DNA of 64,000 nucleotides from Pseudomonas segetis. Lineage in GTDB: Bacteria; Pseudomonadota; Gammaproteobacteria; Pseudomonadales; Pseudomonadaceae. Positions 30,810 through 38,545 of this stretch are shown piece after piece. Every line of letters begins with the position of its first letter. Positions within the stretch are counted from its first letter, which is position 1. The translations under genes and the position numbers were made by a program. The stretch covers positions 186,001-250,000 of the forward strand of contig NZ_FZOG01000003.1 of NCBI RefSeq assembly GCF_900188155.1, given 5' to 3'. The notes under the pieces were generated by a model. That model made no database searches. It was not told the DNA's origin and saw only the letters and a list, made by a program, of their open reading frames with translations.

Positions 30810-30831
30810 GTCGCCATCGGTTGATGGCGAC
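30810..30831 (+). terminator. Attenuator-like hairpin between bufA and bufB
   Basis: Perfect 9-bp stem GTCGCCATC / GATGGCGAC with a GGTT loop, followed by TTCAATTTT, 18 bp past the bufA stop. It fits a partial terminator or 3' stabiliser giving much more precursor peptide than enzyme. Confidence 0.65.
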
Positions 30832-30884
30832 TTCAATTTTATTGCACAGGTTCAATTACACCAGATCTAACCAAGGAGCTTGGC

Positions 30885-31730
30885 ATGTCAGCTAAGTCAG
30901 CCTGTCTTGGCTACGGCCTGGGATTGCGAATTCCCTATTATCAAGAAATTCTCGAGCAACGACCTGATGTCGATTGGTTCGAGGTGATTTCTGAGAATTT
31001 CATGGTCGAGGGCGGCAAAGCCCTTTATCACCTGGACGCGGTCGCCGAGCACTATCCAATAGTGATGCATGGTGTCTCGCTGTCTATTGGCGGTCCACAC
31101 GAACTGGATCGCGATTACCTCGCGCGTCTCAAGCAACTGGCACAGCGGGTCAAGCCGCAGTGGATTTCCGACCACCTGTGCTGGAGCCGCGGTAACGCCC
31201 ATCACCTGCACGATTTGCTGCCACTACCTTTCACCGATGAAAGCCTGCAGTACGTAGCGGCGCGAGTCCAACAGGTGCAGGATGTAATCGAGCGCCCGCT
31301 GGTGCTTGAGAATGCCTCGACTTATATCCGCAGCGCCGGAGATCAATACACTGAGTGGGCGTTTCTCTCGGCCCTGACAGAGATCACCGGCTGCGATCTA
31401 CTGCTGGATGTGAACAATGTTTACGTCAGTGCGCGCAACCATGGGTTTGACCCATGGACCTACATCAGCAGCCTGCCTGTGGATAAAGTTCGTCAGTTGC
31501 ATTTGGCCGGACATACTGATTACGGCAACTACGTGATCGACACCCACGACCACCCGGTGTGTGATCCGGTTTGGCAACTGTACGAGCGCACCATCGGGCA
31601 CCTGGGGCCGGTTGCGACAATGATTGAGCGTGATGACCACTATCCGCCATTTTCCGAATTGATGGCCGAGCTGCAAAAAGCTCGCGAATTAGGCGCCAGA
31701 GCCCTCCAGACGGAGCCTTTATGCGGCTGA
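30885..31730 (+). CDS. bufB: DUF692/MNIO multinuclear iron enzyme BufB
   Basis: Member of the multinuclear non-heme iron oxidative enzyme family (MbnB relatives), a TIM barrel that installs oxazolone or thiooxazole groups on cysteines of its peptide partner. It has 281 residues. Candidate metal ligands are visible: His62 (MHGVS), Asp96-His97 (SDHLCW), Glu142 (LENAST), Asp175/Asn178 (DVNNVY), His206/His210 (HLAGH), the DTHDH group at 219-223 and Glu248 (MIERD). AAGGAGC precedes ATG. It overlaps bufC by 10 bp, so they are coupled. The substrate would be the peptide encoded at 30529. Confidence 0.92.
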   Translation: MSAKSACLGYGLGLRIPYYQEILEQRPDVDWFEVISENFMVEGGKALYHLDAVAEHYPIVMHGVSLSIGGPHELDRDYLARLKQLAQRVKPQWISDHLCWSRGNAHHLHDLLPLPFTDESLQYVAARVQQVQDVIERPLVLENASTYIRSAGDQYTEWAFLSALTEITGCDLLLDVNNVYVSARNHGFDPWTYISSLPVDKVRQLHLAGHTDYGNYVIDTHDHPVCDPVWQLYERTIGHLGPVATMIERDDHYPPFSELMAELQKARELGARALQTEPLCG

Positions 31731-32545
31731 ACCAGTGGCAGCAAGAAATTGAAGCCTATTTGCTGGGCGCCGACTCGCTCGCCAATGACGAATTGCGAGC
31801 CAGCCTGGTGGGCAGCCCGAACCTTGATGTCGACCTGGGCTTGGCGATTTACCACAATGCCTATCGCGCACGGCTGATCGAGACCCTGCGAGGCGATTAC
31901 CAGGCGGTGCATGGCTGGATGGGCGATGAAGAGTTCGATGCGCTGGCGCTGGCCTATATCAATGCCTATCCGCCCGATCACTTCAGCCTGCGCTGGCTAG
32001 GTGCCCGGTTTGCCGAGTTTATCGAGGCTCACCTTATACCTGAGCAGGCTGAGCCGCTGGCTGAGCTTGCGCGTTTTGAATGGGCTTTCACCCTGTCATT
32101 CGATGCGCCAGATGGCGAACCGTTGACCGAGGCTGTATTGGCCAGCTTGCAGGCTGATGAGTGGCCAAATCTGCAGGCGCGGTTTTTGCCAAGCGTGCAA
32201 TGGCAAACCCTGCGCTACAACACCATGGCCTTGTGGCGCGCGATCAAGGAAGACACCGAGTTTCCCGGCAGCCATAGGCTGGAGCAGGAGTCTGTCTGTT
32301 TGATCTGGCGCGCTGGGCTGATCAGCCGCTACCGCACCCTAGGGCCTGATGAAGCCAGCGCGCTTTACAAAATGGCAGTGCAAGGCGGTAGTTTTGCTGA
32401 GCTCTGTACCGACCTGGTACCCCTGGGTGATAACGCCATGGCCCAGGCCATCACCTGGATTCGCCAATGGCTGGCTGATGGCACTTTGCAGCGTTACATG
32501 GGCGAGCCGGTTATCTATCAGGTCGATAGCATCACTTCGCAATAA
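31721..32545 (+). CDS. bufC: DUF2063-domain RiPP partner protein BufC
   Basis: Protein of 274 residues with an N-terminal DUF2063 domain (LNQWQQEIEAYLLGADSL; LAIYHNAYRARLIETLRGDYQAVHGWMGDEEFDALALAYI). These proteins partner DUF692 enzymes and help recruit the precursor peptide; MbnC has the analogous role for methanobactin. It begins inside the end of bufB. No DoxX-like BufD gene follows, unlike some bufferin operons; the next gene is an unrelated methyltransferase. Confidence 0.9.
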   Translation: MRLNQWQQEIEAYLLGADSLANDELRASLVGSPNLDVDLGLAIYHNAYRARLIETLRGDYQAVHGWMGDEEFDALALAYINAYPPDHFSLRWLGARFAEFIEAHLIPEQAEPLAELARFEWAFTLSFDAPDGEPLTEAVLASLQADEWPNLQARFLPSVQWQTLRYNTMALWRAIKEDTEFPGSHRLEQESVCLIWRAGLISRYRTLGPDEASALYKMAVQGGSFAELCTDLVPLGDNAMAQAITWIRQWLADGTLQRYMGEPVIYQVDSITSQ

Positions 32546-32554
32546 GCTGAGCTA

Positions 32555-32579
32555 CGCTTTTTGTTGTCAGCAAAAAGCG
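32555..32579 (+). other. Hairpin beside the methyltransferase Shine-Dalgarno
   Basis: Perfect 9-bp stem CGCTTTTTG / CAAAAAGCG with a seven-base loop, ending at the first base of the GGAGG ribosome-binding site of the next gene. It could be a weak terminator of the buf operon or affect ribosome access. Confidence 0.45.
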
Positions 32580-32588
32580 GAGGTTCAT

Positions 32589-33773
32589 ATGATTCAGTCC
32601 ATACCGCCAGTATTACGTAGCCTGCAATTGCCGCTGCGCTTGAAGTTGTGGGACGGCAAAGAGCTTGATCTTGGCCCTCAGCCACGGGTTACGCTGGTGA
32701 TCAAAGACCCAAGCCTGATCACTCAATTGTCTGAGCCGCGACTGGACATTCTGGGCGGGGCCTATGTTGAAGGCCGCGTCGAGCTGGAAGGCCAGATGAG
32801 CGATATCATCAAGGTCGGGGTCGGGCTCAGTGAAGCGCTGATACCTGACGACAGCTCGGCAGCGGTTGAGCATGAACTGCATGATAAGGCGACCGATGCT
32901 GCTGCGATAAGCTATCACTACGACCTGTCCAATGAGTTCTACGCGCTATGGCTAGATCCGGAGATGGTCTATTCCTGTGGATATTTTCCAACAGGCGATG
33001 AGTCCCTGGAGCAGGCGCAATTGGCCAAGCTACGCCTGTTGTGCCGCAAGCTGCGCCTAGAACCAGGCGACAAGCTGCTTGATGTCGGCTGTGGCTGGGG
33101 TGGCCTTGCACGGCTGGCGGCTCGCGAGTTTGGTGCCCAGGTCTACGGCATCACCCTGAGTGCGGAGCAACTGAAGCTGGCCCGTGAGCGCGTTGCCGAG
33201 CAAGGCTTGGCGCAACAGGTTGAGTTGCAGTTGATGGATTACCGGGATCTGCCGCAGGATGGCCGGTTCGACAAAGTAGTCAGTGTCGGTATGTTTGAAC
33301 ATGTTGGCTACGCCAACCTGGCGCAGTACTGTCAATGCTTATTCGGGGCTGTTAAACCGGGCGGCCTGGTGATGAACCATGGTATTACCGCTCGCCACAC
33401 CGATGGCCGTGCGGTTGGCTATGGCGCTGGCGATTTTATCGGCAAGTATGTTTTCCCCCATGGCGAGCTGCCCCATCTCTCTACCATGACTGGCGTACTG
33501 AGCGATGCCGGGCTGGAAGTGGTTGATGTTGAAAGCCTGCGCCTGCATTACGCGCGTACCTTGACCTTCTGGAGTGAAAGACTTGAGTCGCAGTTGGACA
33601 AGGCGGCGTCAATGGTTCCGGAGCAAGCGCTGCGTATCTGGCGCCTATACCTGGCCGGCTGCGCCTATGGTTTTGCCCAGGGCTGGATGAACCTGCACCA
33701 GATACTCGCCGTTAAGCCTCTGCCTGATGGCGGCCATAATCTGCCCTGGTCGCGCACTGACATCTACGCTTGA
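32589..33773 (+). CDS. Cyclopropane-fatty-acyl-phospholipid synthase family methyltransferase
   Basis: SAM-dependent enzyme of 394 residues in the Cfa/mycolic-acid cyclopropane synthase family, which methylates or cyclopropanates unsaturated acyl chains of membrane phospholipids. The SAM motif is DVGCGWGGLARLAAREFGAQVYGITLS. YDLSNEFYALWLDPEMVYSCGYF is the family's lipid-substrate signature, and VSVGMFEHVG follows. I chose ATG 32589 because GCGGAGG is just upstream and the protein begins with the normal Cfa N-terminus. It lies after bufC, but the hairpin between them makes co-transcription uncertain. Confidence 0.9.
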   Translation: MIQSIPPVLRSLQLPLRLKLWDGKELDLGPQPRVTLVIKDPSLITQLSEPRLDILGGAYVEGRVELEGQMSDIIKVGVGLSEALIPDDSSAAVEHELHDKATDAAAISYHYDLSNEFYALWLDPEMVYSCGYFPTGDESLEQAQLAKLRLLCRKLRLEPGDKLLDVGCGWGGLARLAAREFGAQVYGITLSAEQLKLARERVAEQGLAQQVELQLMDYRDLPQDGRFDKVVSVGMFEHVGYANLAQYCQCLFGAVKPGGLVMNHGITARHTDGRAVGYGAGDFIGKYVFPHGELPHLSTMTGVLSDAGLEVVDVESLRLHYARTLTFWSERLESQLDKAASMVPEQALRIWRLYLAGCAYGFAQGWMNLHQILAVKPLPDGGHNLPWSRTDIYA

Positions 33774-33795
33774 ATATCATCTCATTGCGGTAATT

Positions 33796-33824
33796 GCTGC
33801 TGGCGCTAATACAGCGTCAGCAGC
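33796..33824 (+). terminator. Terminator after the Cfa-family gene
   Basis: Twelve-bp stem GCTGCTGGCGCT / AGCGTCAGCAGC with one G-T wobble and an AATAC loop, followed by GAGTTTGTCTT, 22 bp past the stop. Confidence 0.65.
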
Positions 33825-33868
33825 GAGTTTGTCTTAACATGGGGCAACCTTGTTGAGATGATCGCTGC

Positions 33869-35629
33869 ATGCCTGCCCTTTTTCTTCGATACCGTGTGGG
33901 GTTTACCGTCCTGCTGATTGCCATCGGCCTGCTTGCAAGCATGTGGCTGGCGGGGCGTTATGCACAGCAACGTGTCTGGCAGGAGCGTAGCGTTGAAGCG
34001 CGCGGGCAACTGCAGTTGTATGCCCAATCCATACACACCTTGGTCGAGCGATTCAGTTCGGTGCCCGAGGTGCTTTCACTCGACAGCGATATCAAGGCGG
34101 TGCTCAGCTCACCGGATGACCTGCTGTTGCGCGCAGGACTCAATCATCGCCTGGAGCAACTTAATCGGGCCGCCGGTTCCAATGTGCTCTATTTGCTAAA
34201 CGCGCAGGGCGACACGCTGGCGGCCAGCAACTGGCGGGAGTGGAGCAGTTTTGTCGGTAACAACTATGCATTCCGCCCTTATTTTCGCGATGCCTTGAAG
34301 CAATCATCCGGGCGTTATTTTGCGGTAGGGGTTACCACTGGAATCCCCGGTTATTTTCTCTCCCATGTGGTGCTCGATGACCATGATCAAGTGCTGGGTG
34401 TTTTGGTGGTCAAGCTTGAGCTTGAGGAGCTGCAACGCGAATGGGTCGAGCAATCGGGCATCTTGCTGGTGGCTGACACCTATAACGTGGTGATTTTGAG
34501 CAATCGCCCGGCATGGCGGTTCAGGACATTGAGCGAGTTGAGTGATAAGGCGCGAAATGAGCTGATCGAGGTGCGAAAATATGCCGAACAAGCGCTAAAG
34601 CCACTGCCAAGCAAGTTGCGACTGCAAATTAACCCGGAGTCGCAGTGGCGCACTGTGGATGGCCCGGACGGTACACAGGATTATCTCTGGCAAAGCCAAC
34701 AGCTGCCGGATGAAGGTTGGAACCTGTTTCTGCTGATCGAGCCGCAAAGCGTGGTCGACAGTGTGCGCAGCTATCGCTTGGCTGGCGCTGGTGTATGGAT
34801 GACCCTGGCGTTCTTATTGCTGTTTTTGCTGCAGCGGCGCAAGAACCATCGCTTGCAAGCCAATATTCGCGAGCGCCTTGAGCAGGAAGTGAGTTTGCGC
34901 ACCGCAGAATTACGTGAGGCTCAGGATGGTTTGGTGCATGCGGCGAAGATGGCAGCCCTGGGCCAAATGTCAGCGGCCATGGCCCATGAAGTCAACCAGC
35001 CGCTGACCGCGATGCGCATGCAGCTGGGGAGTTTGCGCCTGCTGTTGGATAGCGGTCGCCAGGCCGATGCCTACGCGGGATTGCAGCGTATTGATGGCTT
35101 GCTTGAGCGTATGGCATCACTGACCAGCCATTTGAAAACCTTTGCCCGTAAAAGCCCGGCCGGGCTCAGTGAACGTTTGTCGCTGGGCGAGGTTCTGGAC
35201 CAGGCGCTACAGCTGCTAGCGCCGAGAATGCGTGGCGAAAATGTGCAACTGTGTAGCCAAGTTGATTATAACGTGCATGTTTTAGGGGATGCGATTCGCC
35301 TTGAGCAAGTGCTCCTCAACTTGCTCAATAATGCTTTGGACGCCATGACGGGATCCGAAACGCCGCAGCTGGATGTGGTTATCCAATCTTGTGCGAGCCA
35401 ATGCGTGCTCAAAATTGCCGACAATGGGGGAGGGATTGACGCAGCTAACTTAAAGCATGTGTTCGATCCGTTCTTCACCACCAAGCCTGTCGGTCAGGGC
35501 CTGGGGTTGGGACTGGCGGTGTCATACGGCATAGTGCGCGAACTGGGCGGTACGCTAGAGGCGGCTAACAGTTCGATTGGTGCGGTGTTTACCATGAAAT
35601 TGCCAATTGCACCTGAGCCTCAAGGCTAG
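33869..35629 (+). CDS. DctB-type membrane sensor histidine kinase
   Basis: Inner-membrane kinase of 586 residues. A first TM helix (VLLIAIGLLASMWLAG) is followed by a periplasmic double-PAS/Cache sensor of about 260 residues (NNYAFRPYFRDALKQSSGRYFAVG), a second TM (GVWMTLAFLLLFLL), a coiled coil, the H-box AHEVNQPLTAM and an HATPase domain (NLLNNALDAM; DNGGGID; GLGLGLAVSYGI). This is the DctB layout, sensing C4-dicarboxylates or similar acids. It is paired with the regulator at 35733 and adjacent to a TAXI-TRAP transporter, so its ligand may be that transporter's substrate (inference). Confidence 0.88.
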   Translation: MPALFLRYRVGFTVLLIAIGLLASMWLAGRYAQQRVWQERSVEARGQLQLYAQSIHTLVERFSSVPEVLSLDSDIKAVLSSPDDLLLRAGLNHRLEQLNRAAGSNVLYLLNAQGDTLAASNWREWSSFVGNNYAFRPYFRDALKQSSGRYFAVGVTTGIPGYFLSHVVLDDHDQVLGVLVVKLELEELQREWVEQSGILLVADTYNVVILSNRPAWRFRTLSELSDKARNELIEVRKYAEQALKPLPSKLRLQINPESQWRTVDGPDGTQDYLWQSQQLPDEGWNLFLLIEPQSVVDSVRSYRLAGAGVWMTLAFLLLFLLQRRKNHRLQANIRERLEQEVSLRTAELREAQDGLVHAAKMAALGQMSAAMAHEVNQPLTAMRMQLGSLRLLLDSGRQADAYAGLQRIDGLLERMASLTSHLKTFARKSPAGLSERLSLGEVLDQALQLLAPRMRGENVQLCSQVDYNVHVLGDAIRLEQVLLNLLNNALDAMTGSETPQLDVVIQSCASQCVLKIADNGGGIDAANLKHVFDPFFTTKPVGQGLGLGLAVSYGIVRELGGTLEAANSSIGAVFTMKLPIAPEPQG

Positions 35630-35732
35630 GGAGTGGGGAGGACGCTGCTCACAGTTTTGCCGCAATGTTCAAATCGAGACTACCAAGTCAGGCTCATGGC
35701 GATACACTGCGCGCGTTCTAGTTGGAGGTCGT

Positions 35733-37076
35733 ATGAGCAGTCAGGTGTTGGTTGTTGATGATGAAGTGGCTATTCGTGAAGCCGTGCAGCAGTGGCTGGA
35801 GCTTTCCGGTTTCAGTGTGCAAACCTGCTCAAGTGCTGCCCAGGCGCTGGCTTTGGTCGATCGGGATTTTCCCGGTGTCATCATCAGCGATGTGCGTATG
35901 CCCGGCACTGACGGCCTGCAGCTACTGGAAAAGTTGATCGAGCTTGATCGCGATCTGCCGGTGATCATGGTGACCGGCCATGGCGATGTGCCCATGGCGG
36001 TGCAGGCCCTGCATCGGGGCGCCTATGACTTCATAGAGAAACCCTTCACTCCTGAGCGCTTGCTCGACAGCGTGCGCCGCGCATTGGAAAAACGCCGTCT
36101 GGTCTGTGAAAACCGCGAATTGCGCCAACAGTTTGCCAACAAGGACCGGATAGAAAGCCAATTGCTGGGTGTCTCGCGGCCGATGGAAAACCTGCGTCGG
36201 CAGATTCTCGAACTGGCGGGTACTTCGGTGAATATCCTGATTCGTGGTGAGACTGGCAGTGGCAAGGAGCGGGTTGCGCGTTGCCTGCATGATTTCAGCG
36301 CCAGGGCGGGCAAGCCCTTTGTGGCGCTCAACTGTGCTGCCATTCCAGAAAATCTGTTCGAGAGCGAGCTGTTCGGCCATGAAAGCGGTGCATTCACAGG
36401 TGCGCAGGGTAAGCGTATTGGCCGTATCGAGCATGCTGACGGCGGCACTCTGTTCCTTGATGAAATCGAGAGCCTGCCGTTGGCGCAGCAAGTCAAGTTG
36501 TTGCGCGTGTTGCAGGAGAAAACGCTTGAACGCCTGGGTTCAAACCGCAGCATTCAAGTGGATTTGCGGGTGATCAGCGCGGTTAAGCCGGATTTGCTGG
36601 ATGAGGTTCGCAAAGGTCGCTTCCGCGAGGATTTGTATTACCGGCTCAATGTTGCAACCCTGCAGATACCGGCTTTGTGTGATCGCCGCGAGGATATTCC
36701 TCTGCTGTTTGAACACTTTGCCCAGGAGGCAGCACAGCGCCATGGTCGCGAGGTGTCACCCTTGCCTGCGACCGAGTTGGCGCGCTTGCTCGGGCATGAC
36801 TGGCCAGGCAATGTGCGTGAGCTGATCAACGCCGCGGAGCGTCATGCACTGGGCTTGAGTGCGCCGGTCGAGGCTTTTGCCAGCCAGTCACTGGCACAGC
36901 AGATGGAAAGCTTCGAAGCACAATGCTTGCATAACGCCTTGTTGCACTGTCAGGGCAATATTGCCCAGGTGATGGAGTTGCTGCAGTTACCACGGCGCAC
37001 CCTCAACGAAAAAATGCAGCGTCATGGTTTGCAGCGAGGCAGTTATCGTCCGGCGGGCAGTCAGGATGATGAATAG
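35733..37076 (+). CDS. DctD-type sigma-54-dependent response regulator
   Basis: Enhancer-binding response regulator of 447 residues. The receiver begins MSSQVLVVDDE, with acceptor Asp53 in IISDVRMPG. The AAA+ domain has GETGSGKE, GAFTGA and GGTLFLDEIE, and a Fis-type HTH (MELLQLPRRTLNEKM) ends it. I chose ATG 35733 because GGAGG is 5-6 bp upstream; an upstream start at 35607 would overlap the kinase and add 42 unrelated residues. The likely target is the sigma-54 promoter at 37174, downstream, driving the TRAP genes. Confidence 0.92.
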   Translation: MSSQVLVVDDEVAIREAVQQWLELSGFSVQTCSSAAQALALVDRDFPGVIISDVRMPGTDGLQLLEKLIELDRDLPVIMVTGHGDVPMAVQALHRGAYDFIEKPFTPERLLDSVRRALEKRRLVCENRELRQQFANKDRIESQLLGVSRPMENLRRQILELAGTSVNILIRGETGSGKERVARCLHDFSARAGKPFVALNCAAIPENLFESELFGHESGAFTGAQGKRIGRIEHADGGTLFLDEIESLPLAQQVKLLRVLQEKTLERLGSNRSIQVDLRVISAVKPDLLDEVRKGRFREDLYYRLNVATLQIPALCDRREDIPLLFEHFAQEAAQRHGREVSPLPATELARLLGHDWPGNVRELINAAERHALGLSAPVEAFASQSLAQQMESFEAQCLHNALLHCQGNIAQVMELLQLPRRTLNEKMQRHGLQRGSYRPAGSQDDE

Positions 37077-37084
37077 GCGGAATA

Positions 37085-37118
37085 CCGCCTATTGCTGTTT
37101 ATATCTAGGCGGTTTTTT
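37085..37118 (+). terminator. Terminator after the DctD-type gene
   Basis: CCGCCTA pairs with TAGGCGG, followed by TTTTTT. The same CCGCCTA can instead pair with TAGGCGG overlapping the stop codon (37074-37080), giving two mutually exclusive hairpins. Confidence 0.65.
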
Positions 37119-37173
37119 GCCGATAATCGACTTTTAGTTTATCTAAACCCTTCTGGCACGGCGCTTTCACGCA

Positions 37174-37190
37174 TTGGCACGGCATCTGCT
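37174..37190 (+). promoter_or_regulatory. Sigma-54 promoter upstream of the TAXI-TRAP genes
   Basis: TTGGCACGGCATCTGCT matches TGGCACG-N4-TTGC closely, with GG (37176-37177) and GC (37188-37189) 10 bp apart. Transcription would start near 37201, leaving a leader of about 240 nt. A TTTAG-N5-CTAAA palindrome lies at 37133-37147, and TTCTGGCACG (37151-37160) repeats the -24 block without a good -12. Confidence 0.8.
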
Positions 37191-37250
37191 ACGGTTGTTG
37201 TTAACCCGTTTACTTACGGGTAATCCAATAAGAAAGACTAGAGGTATGCC

Positions 37251-37367
37251 ATGAGCCATCTTGCCCTGATCGCGAGTCAGTCGCGCACTCCCTCCAGTAC
37301 ACCGGGCTATACGTCTTGTGTAAGCGAAAGCTTCTTTCACGCACCGATAAAATCCGACGCATGCTAG
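37251..37367 (+). CDS. Possible 38-residue leader peptide
   Basis: Short frame starting MSHLALIASQSRTP, with GAGG 6 bp before the ATG and ending DAC-stop. It lies in the long leader of the TAXI-TRAP operon, between the sigma-54 promoter and the binding-protein gene. I know no family for it. A regulatory leader or a chance frame are both possible. Confidence 0.3.
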   Translation: MSHLALIASQSRTPSSTPGYTSCVSESFFHAPIKSDAC

Positions 37368-37438
37368 CCGCTCCCCGGCGGGCATCGTCTACAGTGAAAA
37401 ACTCTGCATAAAGCCATAACAACGACGGAGATTCATCC

Positions 37439-38392
37439 ATGCGATTGACCAAGCGTTTAAGCCTGTTCGCAGCTGCCGCAACCCTGACTGCAAGCACTGC
37501 GGTTCTGGCGGCCCCAACCTTTATCAACATCCTCACGGGCGGCACCAGCGGTGTGTACTACCCGATTGGTGTTGGCCTGTCGCAGATCTACAGCAACGGC
37601 ATTGAAGGCTCGAAAACCTCAGTTCAGGCGACCAAGGCGTCGGTTGAGAACCTCAACCTGCTGCAAGCCGGTCGCGGTGAATTGGCGCTGGCCCTGGGTG
37701 ACTCTGTTGCCGATGCCTGGAACGGCGTTGAAGAAGCTGGCTTTAAAGCACCGCTGAAAAAGCTGCGGGCGATTGCCGGCACTTACCCGAACTACATCCA
37801 GATCGTTGCCAACAAAGAGTCGGGCATCAAAACCCTGGCTGACCTGAAAGGCAAAAGCATCTCGGTTGGCGCGCCAAAGTCGGGTACCGAGTTGAACGCT
37901 CGGGCAATCCTCAAGGCTGCTGGCCTGAGCTACGAAGACATGGGCAAAGTTGAATTCCTGCCTTATGCCGAGTCGGTTGAGCTGATCAAGAACCGCCAGC
38001 TGGACGCCACCTTGCAGTCCTCGGGCCTGGGCATGGCGGCTATTCGTGACCTGGCGGCCACGTTACCAATCAACTTTGTATCGGTCCCGGCTGATGTGGT
38101 TGCCAAAATCGGTAACGATGCCTACCAGCCAGCCAATATCCCGGCCGGTACCTACGATGGCCAGGACGCTGACGTTCCAACGGTTGCCATCACGAACATT
38201 TTGGTGAGCCATGAAGGTGTTTCTGAAGAAACCGCCTATCAAATGACCAAGTTGATGTTCGAGAACCTCAAGCGCTTGGGCAATGCCCACTCTGCGGCCA
38301 AGGACATCAAGCTGGAAACCGCTGCCAAGAACCTGCCAATTCCGCTGCATCCAGGCGCGGAGCGCTACTACAAAGAAGTCGGCGCGCTGTAA
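37439..38392 (+). CDS. TAXI-family TRAP transporter substrate-binding protein
   Basis: Periplasmic solute receptor of 317 residues with a signal peptide (LSLFAAAATLTASTAVLAAPTF). The N-terminal TFINILTGGTSGVYYPIGVGLSQIY and LGDSVADAWNG segments identify the TAXI (TRAP-associated extracytoplasmic immunogenic) family rather than DctP. Members bind glutamate, glutamine or other carboxylates; the ligand here is unknown. GGAG lies 7 bp before ATG. A strong hairpin separates it from the permease gene, which fits higher expression of the receptor. Confidence 0.93.
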   Translation: MRLTKRLSLFAAAATLTASTAVLAAPTFINILTGGTSGVYYPIGVGLSQIYSNGIEGSKTSVQATKASVENLNLLQAGRGELALALGDSVADAWNGVEEAGFKAPLKKLRAIAGTYPNYIQIVANKESGIKTLADLKGKSISVGAPKSGTELNARAILKAAGLSYEDMGKVEFLPYAESVELIKNRQLDATLQSSGLGMAAIRDLAATLPINFVSVPADVVAKIGNDAYQPANIPAGTYDGQDADVPTVAITNILVSHEGVSEETAYQMTKLMFENLKRLGNAHSAAKDIKLETAAKNLPIPLHPGAERYYKEVGAL

Positions 38393-38401
38393 TCCTCGTG
38401 A

Positions 38402-38429
38402 ATCGGGGCGCACAAGCTTGCGCCCCGAT
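38402..38429 (+). terminator. Hairpin between TRAP receptor and permease genes
   Basis: Near-perfect inverted repeat with 11-bp arms (ATCGGGGCGCA / TGCGCCCCGAT), 9 bp past the receptor stop, with no long T-run. Such elements commonly protect binding-protein mRNA or partly stop transcription before the permease. Confidence 0.6.
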
Positions 38430-38545
38430 CAATATTGGTTCTGATATTCGCGCACCAGAGGTGCTAATAAAACCAGTGTTCCGAGGGAACGGTAGGTTTT
38501 GTTAGCGGTTCTGCGCAACCGTTTCGTAATGAGGGCGTCATCGCC

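Noticed and set aside
30529..32545. Methanobactin operon
   Set aside because: The DUF692 and DUF2063 genes resemble MbnB and MbnC, but the precursor is a long six-Cys Sec-exported peptide and no methanobactin transporter or TonB receptor is near. Bufferin fits better.
37151..37166. A first sigma-54 promoter at TTCTGGCACG
   Set aside because: The -24 block is perfect but there is no GC at the required 10-bp spacing (TC instead).
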